From the NCBI GenBank assembly GCA_903921135.1, contig CAIXOY010000588.1:1-11185 (forward strand): 11,185 bases of DNA. Reading direction: 5' to 3'. The position numbers were made by a program, and so were the translations under genes. How positions within the stretch are numbered: position 1 is the first letter of the stretch; each line of letters opens with the position of its first letter. Shown here piece by piece: positions 1 to 7,063 of this stretch. Under the pieces are notes generated by a model. The model made no database searches. It was given only the letters and a program-made list of their open reading frames with translations, and had not been told where the DNA came from. This DNA comes from an uncultured Gammaproteobacteria bacterium. GTDB lineage: Bacteria; Pseudomonadota; Gammaproteobacteria; Pseudomonadales; UBA5518.

Positions 1-368
1 CGATCCATACGCCTTGCATCGAGTTCGCCGGGCGTGCCCGCGCCAAGGCCCGTACGCGCATCCTCCGGAATGCCGAACTGGCTCCTCAGCCCGCGCTCGA
101 AGACCTCGGCAAGCCCGAGCCCCCGACCCTGCGAGAGCGACAAACCCAGCTGATCGTCGAGCATCTGCTGACGGAACTGCATCTCGTTGGTCTGCAAGAG
201 ACCGTCGGCGGCAAGCACATCGTTCGCCGCTCGCATGCCCTTCATCATCTGCGCCACGAAAAAGGACTCGAACTGCCGCGCGATCTGCGATATCGCCTCG
301 CCGCGATCCTTTTTCGCGAGGCGATTGATGGACTGCAGTCCACCGAGATCGTTGAAGGCGTAGTCCAC
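1..368 (-). CDS. flgJ: FlgJ, N-terminal rod-binding part (runs off window edge)
   Basis: This is the start of the flagellar rod assembly protein, a periplasmic cap on the growing rod. About 122 residues are visible and the gene continues past base 1. The N-terminal rod-binding domain is recognisable from the stretch around residues 29-44 (SQIARQFESFFVAQMMKGMR) and the following LQTNEMQFRQQMLDDQ. In many beta- and gammaproteobacteria a C-terminal peptidoglycan hydrolase domain (GH73) follows; it would lie outside the window and cannot be judged. The chosen start is GTG at 366-368, because the in-frame codon four positions upstream is the TGA stop of flgI and the next ATG lies inside the conserved domain. 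No clear Shine-Dalgarno sequence precedes it, so translational coupling to flgI, 9 bases upstream, is likely. Confidence 0.9.
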   Translation of the reverse strand, partial: MDYAFNDLGGLQSINRLAKKDRGEAISQIARQFESFFVAQMMKGMRAANDVLAADGLLQTNEMQFRQQMLDDQLGLSLSQGRGLGLAEVFERGLRSQFGIPEDARTGLGAGTPGELDARRMD

Positions 369-377
369 GGGCCGTGC

Positions 378-1511
378 TCAGATCACGATCAGATCGGCGC
401 GCAGTGCACCGGATTGCTTGAGCGCTTCAAGGATCGCCATCAAGTCACCGGGGGCGGCGCCCACCTGGTTCACGGCCTGCACCAGATCGTCGAGCGTGCT
501 GATCGCATCGAACTGCCACATCCGGTTATTGCCCTGTTTCACGTCGATCTGCGACTGCGGCGTGACGACGGTCTGGCCCTGCCCTCCCAGCGGGCCGGGC
601 TGGCTCACCTGGGTGTTCTCGGTCACGACCACCGTAAGGCTGCCGTGCGTGACGGCCACGGGCTCCACCGTGACGTGATTGCCGACGACGATGGTGCCGG
701 TGCGGGAGTTGATGACCACGCGCGCAGGCGCCTCGCCCGGATCCACCTCGATGTTCTCCAGCATCGACATGAACGATACGCGCTGATCGATGTTCTCGGG
801 CGCGCGCACGTGCACCGAACCTGCGTCCAGCGCCGAGGCGACGTTGCCGCCCAGCATCTCGTTCACGCGCTGCGCAATACGCATCGCCGTCGTGAAATCC
901 GGACGCAGGAGGTTGAAGGTGAGGTTCGGCTCTTGCGTGAAGGATGTCTCCACGCCGCGCTCCACGATGGCACCACCCGCAATCCGGCCGACGCTCGGCA
1001 CGTTCACGGTGATCCTGGACCCGTCGCCGCCTTCGGCACCGAAACCGCCCACGACCAGATCGCCCTGGGCCATGGCATAGACCTGTCCATCCACGCCTTT
1101 CAGCGGTGTCAGCAGCAGCGTGCCGCCGCGAAGGCTCTTCGCATTCGCGAGCGAAGAGACAGTGATATCGACGGTTTGCCCCGGCTTGGAAAACGGCGGC
1201 AGGGATCCGTGCACCGACACGGCGGCCACGTTCTTCAGCTGCAGCCGCACGCCCTCGGGCAACGCGATGCCGAACTGCCGCAGCATGCTGAGGAAGGACT
1301 GCGACGTGAACGGCGCCTGCGTGGTCTGGTCTCCGGTGCCGTCGAGGCCGACGACGAGTCCGTAGCCGATCAGGTGGTTGCTGCGCACACCGGCGAGCGT
1401 GGTGAGATCCTTCAGGCGCTCGGCATGTGCCGGCGCGCAAAGCGCGAGCGCGGCGAGCAATGACAACGATACGGCGCGGAACAGGCTTCGTGTGTTCACA
1501 GGGGCCACCAT
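378..1511 (-). CDS. flgI: Flagellar P-ring protein FlgI
   Basis: FlgI forms the periplasmic P ring, the peptidoglycan-level bushing of the flagellar rod. The 377-residue product has a Sec signal peptide (basic start, hydrophobic stretch about residues 10-26, predicted cleavage after APAHA at 30), then the family opening ERLKDLTTLAGVRSNHLIGY and GLVVGLDGTGDQT. Further FlgI hallmarks are LLLTPLKGVDGQVYAMAQG, VNEMLGG and NSRTGTIVVG. Length and full-length similarity are normal for FlgI. It needs FlgA, encoded divergently at 7091, for P-ring assembly. The first start is ATG at 1509-1511, overlapping the end of flgH by 16 bases. A GTG at 1497-1499 is an alternative: it forms a GTGA start/stop overlap with flgH and leaves a 26-residue signal peptide. 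The sequence does not decide between them. Confidence 0.96.
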   Translation of the reverse strand: MVAPVNTRSLFRAVSLSLLAALALCAPAHAERLKDLTTLAGVRSNHLIGYGLVVGLDGTGDQTTQAPFTSQSFLSMLRQFGIALPEGVRLQLKNVAAVSVHGSLPPFSKPGQTVDITVSSLANAKSLRGGTLLLTPLKGVDGQVYAMAQGDLVVGGFGAEGGDGSRITVNVPSVGRIAGGAIVERGVETSFTQEPNLTFNLLRPDFTTAMRIAQRVNEMLGGNVASALDAGSVHVRAPENIDQRVSFMSMLENIEVDPGEAPARVVINSRTGTIVVGNHVTVEPVAVTHGSLTVVVTENTQVSQPGPLGGQGQTVVTPQSQIDVKQGNNRMWQFDAISTLDDLVQAVNQVGAAPGDLMAILEALKQSGALRADLIVI

Positions 1512-2191
1512 CCGCTGTTGAAGAACTTGCCGAGCCAGCCCATGTTGTTGGCGGCAGCAAACTCACCGGTGCCGCTGTAGCTGATGCGCACATCCGCGAG
1601 CTTGGTCGAGGCAACCGAGTTGTCGGGCGTGATGTCTTCCTGACGGAGCATCCCCGTCAGGCGGATGAATTCGCTGCCGCGGTTCAGTTGAAGCCATTTT
1701 TCCCCGCGCACACGCAGCAGCCCGTTCGGCAGCACCTCGATCACGTTCACGGCGATGGAACCGGTCAGGCTGTTGCTCTGCGAGCTCTCGGACTGGCCCT
1801 GGAAATCGCGGTTCTGGGTGATGTTCGTGCCCAGGCTGTGGTCACCGAGCCCGACGCTGTCACCGAGGATCGTCGCCTCGTTCATCTGGATGTCCTGGTC
1901 CTTGGTGATCTGTGTGCCTGCATCCTTGCTGGCCTGTGTGCGCTCGGCGAGACGTACAGTGATGATGTCGCCCACATTCGCGGCGCGACGATCCGAAAAG
2001 AGCGAGCTCCCGAAGCGCGCGTAACCGATGCCGCCCTGGTTGCGGAAATCCGGCACCGGCGAGGTGGCCGATAGCGGCGCGTACTCGGGATCCCCGGGGG
2101 ATTCCTCGACAGGAAGCCGCGCGCAGCCGGCCAGGGTGAAGAAGCACCCGGGCAGGAGCACGCAGGAAACGAGTCGCAGCAATCGCGTCAT
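1496..2191 (-). CDS. flgH: Flagellar L-ring lipoprotein FlgH
   Basis: FlgH is the outer-membrane L-ring subunit. The 231-residue product begins with a lipoprotein signal peptide ending in the lipobox LAGC, so Cys23 would be lipidated. The body shows FlgH motifs: SLFSDRRAANVGDIITVRL, then VNVIEVLPNGLLRVRGEK, then LNRGSEFIRLTGMLRQEDI, and a C-terminus ending in GWLGKFFNSGWWPL. An in-frame GTG exists at 2209, inside the flgG stop codon. I prefer ATG at 2189-2191, because ACAGGAG sits 8 bases upstream and the signal peptide then has a normal length. The gene follows flgG by 14 bases and runs into flgI. The L and P rings appear to be translated as a coupled pair. Confidence 0.96.
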   Translation of the reverse strand: MTRLLRLVSCVLLPGCFFTLAGCARLPVEESPGDPEYAPLSATSPVPDFRNQGGIGYARFGSSLFSDRRAANVGDIITVRLAERTQASKDAGTQITKDQDIQMNEATILGDSVGLGDHSLGTNITQNRDFQGQSESSQSNSLTGSIAVNVIEVLPNGLLRVRGEKWLQLNRGSEFIRLTGMLRQEDITPDNSVASTKLADVRISYSGTGEFAAANNMGWLGKFFNSGWWPL

Positions 2192-2205
2192 GAGGGTGGC
2201 TCCTG

Positions 2206-2991
2206 TCACAGGTTCTGCGTGATGTAGCCGAGCATCTGGTCGCTGGTGGAGATGACTTTGGCGTTCATCTCGTAAGCGCGCTGCGTGGTGATCATGTTCA
2301 CGAGTTCTTCCACCACTTCGACGTTCGAGTTCTCCAGCGATCCTTGTACGAGGGTCCCGAGACCATCGAGGCCGGGCGTGCCATTGGTCGGGCTGCCCGA
2401 GGCAGTGCTCTCGAGGAAGAGGTTGCCACCGATGGCCTCGAGGCCGGCGGGGTTGATGAAGTCCGTGGTGGTGATCTGGCCGACCTGTTGCGCCGCCGAC
2501 TCCCCCGGAAGGACGACGCTTACCGTACCGTCCTTGCCGATGGTGAGCGAACGCGTACCGGGCGGAACGGTGATCGCGGGCTGGATCACCAGGCCGTCGG
2601 CGTTCACGACCTCGCCATCACGGCTCAGGTGGAACTGGCCGTTGCGGGTGTAGGCGGTGGTGCCGTCGGGCATCAGCACTTCGAAGAAGCCGCGTCCGTT
2701 GATGGCGACGTCAAGCGAATTGTCGGTGACCTGCAGGCTGCCCTCGGTGAACTCCTTCTGCGTCGAGACCACGCGCACACCGGTACCGATCTGGAGGCCG
2801 GAGGGGAGCTGGTTGTTCTCGGAGGACTGCGCGCCGGGCTGACGGCGGATCTGGTAGAGCAGATCCTCGAAGTTCACGCGGTCGCGCTTGAAGCCGACAG
2901 TCGCGACGTTGGCGAGGTTGTTCGAGATGGTGGACAGTTGGGTGTCCTGGGCGCTCAGGCCCGTCTTGCTCACCCACAGTGCGTTCATCAT
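2206..2991 (-). CDS. flgG: Flagellar distal rod protein FlgG
   Basis: FlgG is the distal rod subunit, exported through the flagellar type III system and so lacking a Sec signal. The 261 residues carry the N-terminal axial-protein motif SNNLANVATVGFKRDR (23-38), then the FlgG-specific segment FEDLLYQIRRQPGAQSSE and LPSGLQIGTGVR. In Salmonella that segment gives the rod its straight, rigid form. The central part has INGRGFFEVLMPDGTTAYTRNG, and the C-terminal helix has SNVEVVEELVNMITTQRAYEMNAK. Two ATG codons stand in tandem at the start. The first (2989-2991) aligns with known FlgG N-termini and has AGGGAG 9 bases upstream. It lies 34 bases after flgF. Confidence 0.97.
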   Translation of the reverse strand: MMNALWVSKTGLSAQDTQLSTISNNLANVATVGFKRDRVNFEDLLYQIRRQPGAQSSENNQLPSGLQIGTGVRVVSTQKEFTEGSLQVTDNSLDVAINGRGFFEVLMPDGTTAYTRNGQFHLSRDGEVVNADGLVIQPAITVPPGTRSLTIGKDGTVSVVLPGESAAQQVGQITTTDFINPAGLEAIGGNLFLESTASGSPTNGTPGLDGLGTLVQGSLENSNVEVVEELVNMITTQRAYEMNAKVISTSDQMLGYITQNL

Positions 2992-3025
2992 GTGCGTCTA
3001 CTCCCTGATGTTGCGCTGACGCGCA

Positions 3026-3769
3026 TCACGAAACTTGCAACAGCCGTGCCGCTGCCTGGCTGTTCTCATCGACATTCTTCATGAGCTTCACCTGCGTCTC
3101 GTACTGCCGCGCGAGAGACAGCAATTCGGTGAGGGCCTCGACCGCATTCACGTTGCTGCCCTCGAGGAATCCGGACGCGAGTTCGGCATTTGGCGCCACG
3201 GGCGCGCGGCTGCCGTCTTTCAGGTACATCAACCCGTCGGCGCCTTTCTCCAACTGATCCTCCGGGGGGTCCACGAGCCGGATACGATCGACCTGCACGA
3301 GTGCCTCGGATCCCTGCCCCAAGGGGCGCGCGGTGATGGTGCCGTCACCGCCGATCTCTACTTTCTGCGAGTTGGGCACGGCAATCGGGCCACCGTTGCC
3401 GACCACCGGCAAACCGTTGCCGGTCTGCAACTGGCCGAGCGCCGTGATCTGCAGGCTGCCCGCGCGGGTGTAAGCCTCGCGGCCATCGGGCGCCACGACG
3501 GCGATCCATCCGCGACCGCGCACCGCGACATCGAGATCGCGGCCGGTCTGGCGCATCGTGCCGATCTCGAAATCCGTCGCCGGGTTCTCGGTGAGCGCGT
3601 GCGCCCGCGTGGGCAACCCGTCGCCGTACCAGATACCCATGCTCCGTGCCGCGACGAAATCCCTGCGGAAACCGTCGGTGCCCACGTTCGCGAGATTGTT
3701 GGCATGGATAGCCTGCGAGAGCGTGTTGTTCTTCGCGCCCGTCATGCTGGTGTAGAGAGCCTTGTCCAT
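3026..3769 (-). CDS. flgF: Flagellar proximal rod protein FlgF
   Basis: FlgF is a proximal rod subunit joining FlgB/FlgC to the FlgG rod. The 247-residue product has the axial motif NNLANVGTDGFRRDF (24-38), central VRGRGWIAVVAPDGREAYTRAG and the C-terminal EGSNVNAVEALTELLSLARQYE heptad-like helix, all at the positions expected for FlgF. The opening MDKALYTSMTGAK matches the FlgF pattern and separates it from FlgG. ATG at 3767-3769 is preceded by GGGGA 5 bases upstream, a modest ribosome site. It follows flgE by 62 bases, the longest spacer in the operon apart from its promoter, and that spacer holds a strong hairpin (3794-3819). Confidence 0.96.
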   Translation of the reverse strand: MDKALYTSMTGAKNNTLSQAIHANNLANVGTDGFRRDFVAARSMGIWYGDGLPTRAHALTENPATDFEIGTMRQTGRDLDVAVRGRGWIAVVAPDGREAYTRAGSLQITALGQLQTGNGLPVVGNGGPIAVPNSQKVEIGGDGTITARPLGQGSEALVQVDRIRLVDPPEDQLEKGADGLMYLKDGSRAPVAPNAELASGFLEGSNVNAVEALTELLSLARQYETQVKLMKNVDENSQAAARLLQVS

Positions 3770-3793
3770 CGTGTTCCCCGGTTGGCTTGCGAG

Positions 3794-3819
3794 GGCGGGT
3801 GGCGCTCAGGCCACCCGCC
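3794..3819 (-). repeat. Perfect 10-bp hairpin in the flgE-flgF spacer
   Basis: The left arm GGCGGGTGGC (3794-3803) and right arm GCCACCCGCC (3810-3819) are exact complements around a 6-base loop. In the flgBCDEFGHIJ transcript the GC-rich hairpin begins 12 bases after the flgE stop codon. No T-run follows on the transcript strand (it continues CTCGCAAGCC), so this is not a classical intrinsic terminator. It may act as a 3' stabiliser, a processing or attenuation element that lowers expression from flgF onwards, or a barrier to ribosome coupling. The structure is visible; the function is inference. Confidence 0.7.
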
Positions 3820-3831
3820 GTGCTCTCAGGA

Positions 3832-5247
3832 TCAGGAGCGCAGGTTGATCACGGTCTGCGTGATCGCGGTGTTGGTCTCGATGGTCTTGGCGTTCGCCTG
3901 GAAGTTGCGCTGCGCCACGATCAGGTCGACCAGTTCCTCGGAGAGATCCACGTTGGAGTCCTCGAGTGCTCCAGACTTCAGCAGGCCAAAGGCGCCCGCA
4001 CCCGCGATTCCCGGGATCGGCTGGCCGGACACGAAGGACTCGCTCCACTCGGAGCCGCCGATCGGAGTCAGGCCCTGCTGGTTCGGGAAGTCCGCGAGCA
4101 GTACCTGTCCCAGCACCAGCGATTGGCCGTTGGTGTAACGGGCGAAGATCGTGCCGTTCTCTGCCACCTCGGTTCCGACCAGCTGGCCCGGGCCGTATCC
4201 GTCCTGACGCAAGGAGGCCAGGTTGAAGTCGTCACCGAACTGCGTGGAGCCCGCGATGTCGATCTTGAAATCCGAGAATCCGATGTCGACAGCACCGTTG
4301 AACACCGGCGTCACCGCGCCGCCGTTCGGGCCGTCGGGCTCAGCGTTGGAGTCGAGGCCGGCCTGGATCTGTTCGGCAGGAACCCAGTCATCGATCACCA
4401 GTTCGGTGGTGAAGCCGGCTGGCGGGGTGTTGTCCAGCGAACCATCGGTGTTGAAGGAAATCCGGAAAGCCGTGTCATCCCCGTTGGGATCGAGCGGCGC
4501 CACAGCCGAGGGCGTGCTGCCGGAATTGGCCGGGTTGCGGTTTACCAGCGTGCCATCGATGGACACCCAGACGAACCAGTCGTTGTTCAGGCCCGTTTCG
4601 AGACCGGGATCCGGCTGGTCCTTGCGGTAGTAGAGAGTCGCGACGTGGGGAAGACCTTCCGAGTCATAGACGGTCAGCGAGGACGCATGGTTGAACGTGC
4701 GCTGGTCGGCCGGATCGAAGGTGGGGAACTGCACCGGGTCTGGCGCGCCCTTCGTGGCGTCCAGGTTGAAGCTCAGTTTGACATCCGAAGTGCGCGCCGG
4801 CGGAAGATTGAAGGCCTCGATACGCAGGGCTTTCTCGTTGCCCACGTCGATGTTGCCCTCTTCATCAGCGGCGTAGCCCACGAGCGCGGCACCCGAGTTG
4901 CTGCGGATCACACCTTCCTTGTCGATGCCGAAAATACCGGAGCGGGAGTAGCTGCGGGCGCCGTCGTTGTCGAGCACGAAGAAACCGCGACCGTTGATCG
5001 CCAGATCCAGCGGACGGCGGGTGTTGGAGATGGTGCCCTGGGTGAACTGCTGCGCCACCTTGCTCAGCCCCACGCCGGAACCGATGGTCCGGCCGCCGGA
5101 TTCGGCAAGGCTTGCGGTGTACACGTCATTGAACTCGGCACGGGATTGCTTGAAGCCCGTGGTGCTCGCGTTGGCGATGTTGTTTGCCGTGATGTTGAGG
5201 TCGGAAGTGGCGGCGCGAAGTCCGCTCAGGCCGGTCTGGAAGGACAT
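3832..5247 (-). CDS. flgE: Flagellar hook protein FlgE
   Basis: FlgE is the hook subunit, the universal joint between rod and filament. The 471-residue product opens MSFQTGLSGLRAATSDLNIT, with the axial motif ANNIANASTTGFKQSRAEFNDVY. It continues with INGRGFFVLDNDG and SYSRSG and ends with SNVDLSEELVDLIVAQRNFQANAKTI. Between about residues 175 and 345 lies the surface-exposed variable region, including FNHASSLTVYDSEGLPHVATLYYRKDQP, as in the longer Pseudomonas-type FlgE proteins. ATG at 5245-5247 has AGGAG 7 bases upstream, the ribosome site expected for a highly made protein. It is 45 bases downstream of flgD, whose product caps hook growth. Confidence 0.97.
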   Translation of the reverse strand: MSFQTGLSGLRAATSDLNITANNIANASTTGFKQSRAEFNDVYTASLAESGGRTIGSGVGLSKVAQQFTQGTISNTRRPLDLAINGRGFFVLDNDGARSYSRSGIFGIDKEGVIRSNSGAALVGYAADEEGNIDVGNEKALRIEAFNLPPARTSDVKLSFNLDATKGAPDPVQFPTFDPADQRTFNHASSLTVYDSEGLPHVATLYYRKDQPDPGLETGLNNDWFVWVSIDGTLVNRNPANSGSTPSAVAPLDPNGDDTAFRISFNTDGSLDNTPPAGFTTELVIDDWVPAEQIQAGLDSNAEPDGPNGGAVTPVFNGAVDIGFSDFKIDIAGSTQFGDDFNLASLRQDGYGPGQLVGTEVAENGTIFARYTNGQSLVLGQVLLADFPNQQGLTPIGGSEWSESFVSGQPIPGIAGAGAFGLLKSGALEDSNVDLSEELVDLIVAQRNFQANAKTIETNTAITQTVINLRS

Positions 5248-5292
5248 GTTGTGTCTCCTGGGGGTAACTGGATGGAATGAAAGGGTTGGGGA

Positions 5293-5970
5293 TCAGAGGA
5301 TTTCCTTGACGTCGGACACCTGCTTCGGCCCGACACCATCGACGTTCAGCAGCAACTCTCCGCCGGCACCGATGGTCACGCTGTTCACATTGGCGCCAAG
5401 CGTGGTCTTCAGGCCCATGTTCTCGCCGTCGACACGGCCGAGCGCCTCGAAGCGGTACACACCGGGCGGCAGGGATTCGCCGGCATCGGTGCGACCATCC
5501 CAGGCGAACCTGATCTCGCCGGGATCCTGCGGCCCCAGCAGCTCCTGCCGGACGAGGAGACCGCGGGAGTCGTAGATGTTGATGAGCGTGTCGTCGGTCG
5601 GCTTCTCGACGCTGACAGAGCCCAGGATCTCGCCCGAGCTGCCGAGACGCGCGGTGGGCGAATCCACGAAGACCGTGTGGCCGACGAGGGCCGAAGCCTG
5701 CAGTGCCTGACTGGACTTCAGGCTGCTGCTCATGTTCAGGAAGTTGGTGTTCAGGTCCTGAACGCCCTCGACCGTGCTGAACTGCGCCAGCTGCGCCACG
5801 AACTCCGAACCCTTCTCAGGGCTGAGCGGGTCCTGATTCTTCAACTGGGCAATCATGAGTTCGAGGAAGTCGCCCCGCTCCAGCGCATCACCCTTCTTGG
5901 GTGCCTCTTTCTTGAACGACAGCTGCTCGAAAACGCTGTCACTTACCTTGAATCCGTTGATTTCCTGCAT
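5293..5970 (-). CDS. flgD: Flagellar hook capping protein FlgD
   Basis: FlgD forms the scaffold cap on which FlgE subunits polymerise and is discarded when the hook is finished. The 225-residue product has the conserved N-terminal segment LERGDFLELMIAQLKNQDPL (30-49), then EFVAQLAQFSTVEGVQDLN. A C-terminal beta-rich region follows with IYDSRGLLVR and FAWDGRTDAGESLPPGVYRF, typical of the FlgD Ig-like/Tudor-like part. The reading frame stays open 156 codons further upstream over flgC. I place the start at ATG 5968-5970 because GGGGAGGAG precedes it at proper spacing and the FlgD N-terminus (MQEINGFKVSD) begins there. It starts 23 bases after flgC. Confidence 0.96.
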   Translation of the reverse strand: MQEINGFKVSDSVFEQLSFKKEAPKKGDALERGDFLELMIAQLKNQDPLSPEKGSEFVAQLAQFSTVEGVQDLNTNFLNMSSSLKSSQALQASALVGHTVFVDSPTARLGSSGEILGSVSVEKPTDDTLINIYDSRGLLVRQELLGPQDPGEIRFAWDGRTDAGESLPPGVYRFEALGRVDGENMGLKTTLGANVNSVTIGAGGELLLNVDGVGPKQVSDVKEIL

Positions 5971-5993
5971 GGTGGCTCTCCTCCCCGGGGCCT

Positions 5994-6431
5994 TTACTGT
6001 CCGAGCGCCAGGACGCGCTGCGAGAGCGTCTTGGCGGCTTCGGCAATCTGGACGTTGATCTGGAACGAACGGGAGGCCGAGATCATGTCGGCCATCTCCT
6101 CGACGACGTTGACGTTCGGGTAGTAGACGTAGCCCTTCTCGTCGGCGAGCGGGTGATGCGGCTCGTAGCGGGGCTGGAGCGGGGCATCGCTTTCGACCAC
6201 TCCGAGCACCTGCACGCCGGCGGATGCTTCGTCTTCCGGCCCGGCGCCGGCCATCCCGTTCATCGCGGACTCCTGGATCGGCGCGAACACCGGGTGACGT
6301 GCCCGGTAGGTCTGCCCGATGCTGCTGCTCGCCGACTGAGCGTTCGCGAGGTTGCTCGCAACCGTGTTCAGCCGGATGCTCTGCGCGCTCATCGCGCTGC
6401 CGGCCACGTCGAAAATGGCGTTGATGGACAT
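5994..6431 (-). CDS. flgC: Flagellar proximal rod protein FlgC
   Basis: FlgC is a proximal rod subunit. The 145-residue product begins MSINAIFDVAGSAMSAQSIR, followed by ASNLANAQSASSS and YRARHPVF, matching FlgC. It ends with the helix VNVVEEMADMISASRSFQINVQIAEAAK, another FlgC hallmark. A GTG lies one codon upstream, but ATG at 6429-6431 fits the family N-terminus and shares one base with the flgB stop (TGATG). Translation is therefore probably coupled to flgB. A GGGGTG run 5 bases upstream could serve as ribosome site. Confidence 0.96.
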   Translation of the reverse strand: MSINAIFDVAGSAMSAQSIRLNTVASNLANAQSASSSIGQTYRARHPVFAPIQESAMNGMAGAGPEDEASAGVQVLGVVESDAPLQPRYEPHHPLADEKGYVYYPNVNVVEEMADMISASRSFQINVQIAEAAKTLSQRVLALGQ

Positions 6432-6841
6432 CACTCACCCCGAAGCGCGGTTTTCAGTCCGCGCAGGCTGGATTGAAGGAAAGTCAGGCTGGCCTGGAAA
6501 TCGAGCGAGTTGCGCGAGAAGTTGGCCATCTCGATGTTTTCGTCGACGGTGTTCCCGTCGAGGGAGGGCTGCATCGGCACCCGGTAAAGGAGGGAACCCG
6601 GTGCCTCGGGTCCTCCAAGGGAGACATGCCCCTCGTTGGTACGCTGCATACCCGAGCCACCGCTTGCGTTGGTACGGGAGGCGATGGCATCGCGCACGAG
6701 GGACTTGAAGTCCAGATCGCGGGCCTTGAAGTTGGGGGTATCGACGTTCGCCAGGTTGTTGGCGATGAGTTCGGCACGCTGCTCGCGTATCAGCAGCGCC
6801 TTCTCGTGCACGCCCAGTGCGTTGTCAAAGCTGATGGCCAT
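6431..6841 (-). CDS. flgB: Flagellar proximal rod protein FlgB
   Basis: FlgB is the most proximal rod subunit, sitting next to the export gate and MS ring. The 136-residue product starts MAISFDNALGVHEKALLIRE and has the axial motif ANNLANVDTPNFKARDLDF (27-45). A disordered middle with NEGHVSL follows, then GNTVDENIEMANFSRNSLDFQ and the C-terminal helix. The frame is open upstream to 7153, but nothing before ATG 6839-6841 resembles FlgB and that stretch holds the promoter. GGAGA lies about 11 bases upstream of this ATG. It is the first gene of the operon, about 44 bases after the predicted sigma-54 transcription start. Confidence 0.96.
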   Translation of the reverse strand: MAISFDNALGVHEKALLIREQRAELIANNLANVDTPNFKARDLDFKSLVRDAIASRTNASGGSGMQRTNEGHVSLGGPEAPGSLLYRVPMQPSLDGNTVDENIEMANFSRNSLDFQASLTFLQSSLRGLKTALRGE

Positions 6842-6895
6842 GGTTGCGGTTCTCTCCGGGTGGGCTTCACTGTTTTCTGCCCTCGAACCGAACAA

Positions 6896-6911
6896 AGCAA
6901 CGGCCATGCCA
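6896..6911 (-). promoter_or_regulatory. Sigma-54 (-24/-12) promoter for flgB operon
   Basis: Read on the minus strand, 6911-6896 is TGGCATGGCCGTTGCT. The consensus is TGGCACG-N4-TTGCW, so only one position differs and the GG-to-GC spacing is exact. With the -12 base at 6897, transcription would begin near 6885, leaving a 44-base leader before flgB. Sigma-54 promoters need an enhancer-binding activator. In polar-flagellate gammaproteobacteria this role belongs to FleQ/FlrA or FleR/FlrC; none is encoded in the window. Confidence 0.8.
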
Positions 6912-6920
6912 CCATGTTGC

Positions 6921-6988
6921 AAGCCTTTGTTTGCATTGGATTGCGGTGGCTTTACGGCGGATGTTTTCAGCAACTGCGGCAAAGGCTT
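6921..6988. repeat. 9-bp inverted repeat pair in the flgB-flgA control region
   Basis: AAGCCTTTG at 6921-6929 has its exact reverse complement CAAAGGCTT at 6980-6988, about 50 bases away. The right copy overlaps the left arm of the 28-base dyad at 6976-7003. The two copies could be separate protein-binding half sites or the arms of a looped structure. A 9-base match over this distance could also be chance, although it lies inside the control region. Confidence 0.4.
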
Positions 6989-7003
6989 TCCGGTGTTTGC
7001 CGC
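6976..7003. promoter_or_regulatory. Dyad, candidate activator-binding site between divergent promoters
   Basis: GCGGCAAA (6976-6983) and TTTGCCGC (6996-7003) are perfect inverted copies with a 12-base spacer. The symmetry continues outward for two more pairs after one mismatch. The centre (about 6989.5) is about 100 bases from the predicted flgA start of transcription and about 104 bases from that of flgB. This is the usual range for a sigma-54 enhancer-binding protein site serving two divergent promoters. It does not resemble the FleQ consensus I know, so the binding protein cannot be named. Confidence 0.5.
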
Positions 7004-7063
7004 CGTCAGTAGACATGCGTTTGACGCGAACTCCCTGCATCGGTAACCGGTGTAAAAAGCCTC

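Noticed and set aside
14..328. 104-codon plus-strand frame at the left edge
   Set aside because: It is opposite the N-terminal part of flgJ, is Arg/Ala/Pro-rich without motifs, and is typical of an out-of-frame GC-rich shadow.
414..1463. 349-codon open frame on the plus strand opposite flgI
   Set aside because: It is an antisense shadow of flgI with unusual His/Arg-rich composition and no domain signature.
3770..3831. Possible separate promoter for flgF in the flgE-flgF spacer
   Set aside because: I checked for a sigma-54 (-24/-12) element. A TGGC occurs, but the downstream TTGC is absent at the required spacing.
3787..5280. 497-codon open frame on the plus strand opposite flgE
   Set aside because: It mirrors flgE codon structure in GC-rich DNA, has biased composition rich in Arg, Val and Gly, and shows no recognisable motif. 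flgE on the other strand is unambiguous.
5971..6438. Extension of flgD upstream to give a 381-residue protein
   Set aside because: The extension is an out-of-frame reading of flgC. A strong ribosome site and the family N-terminus mark 5970 as the start.
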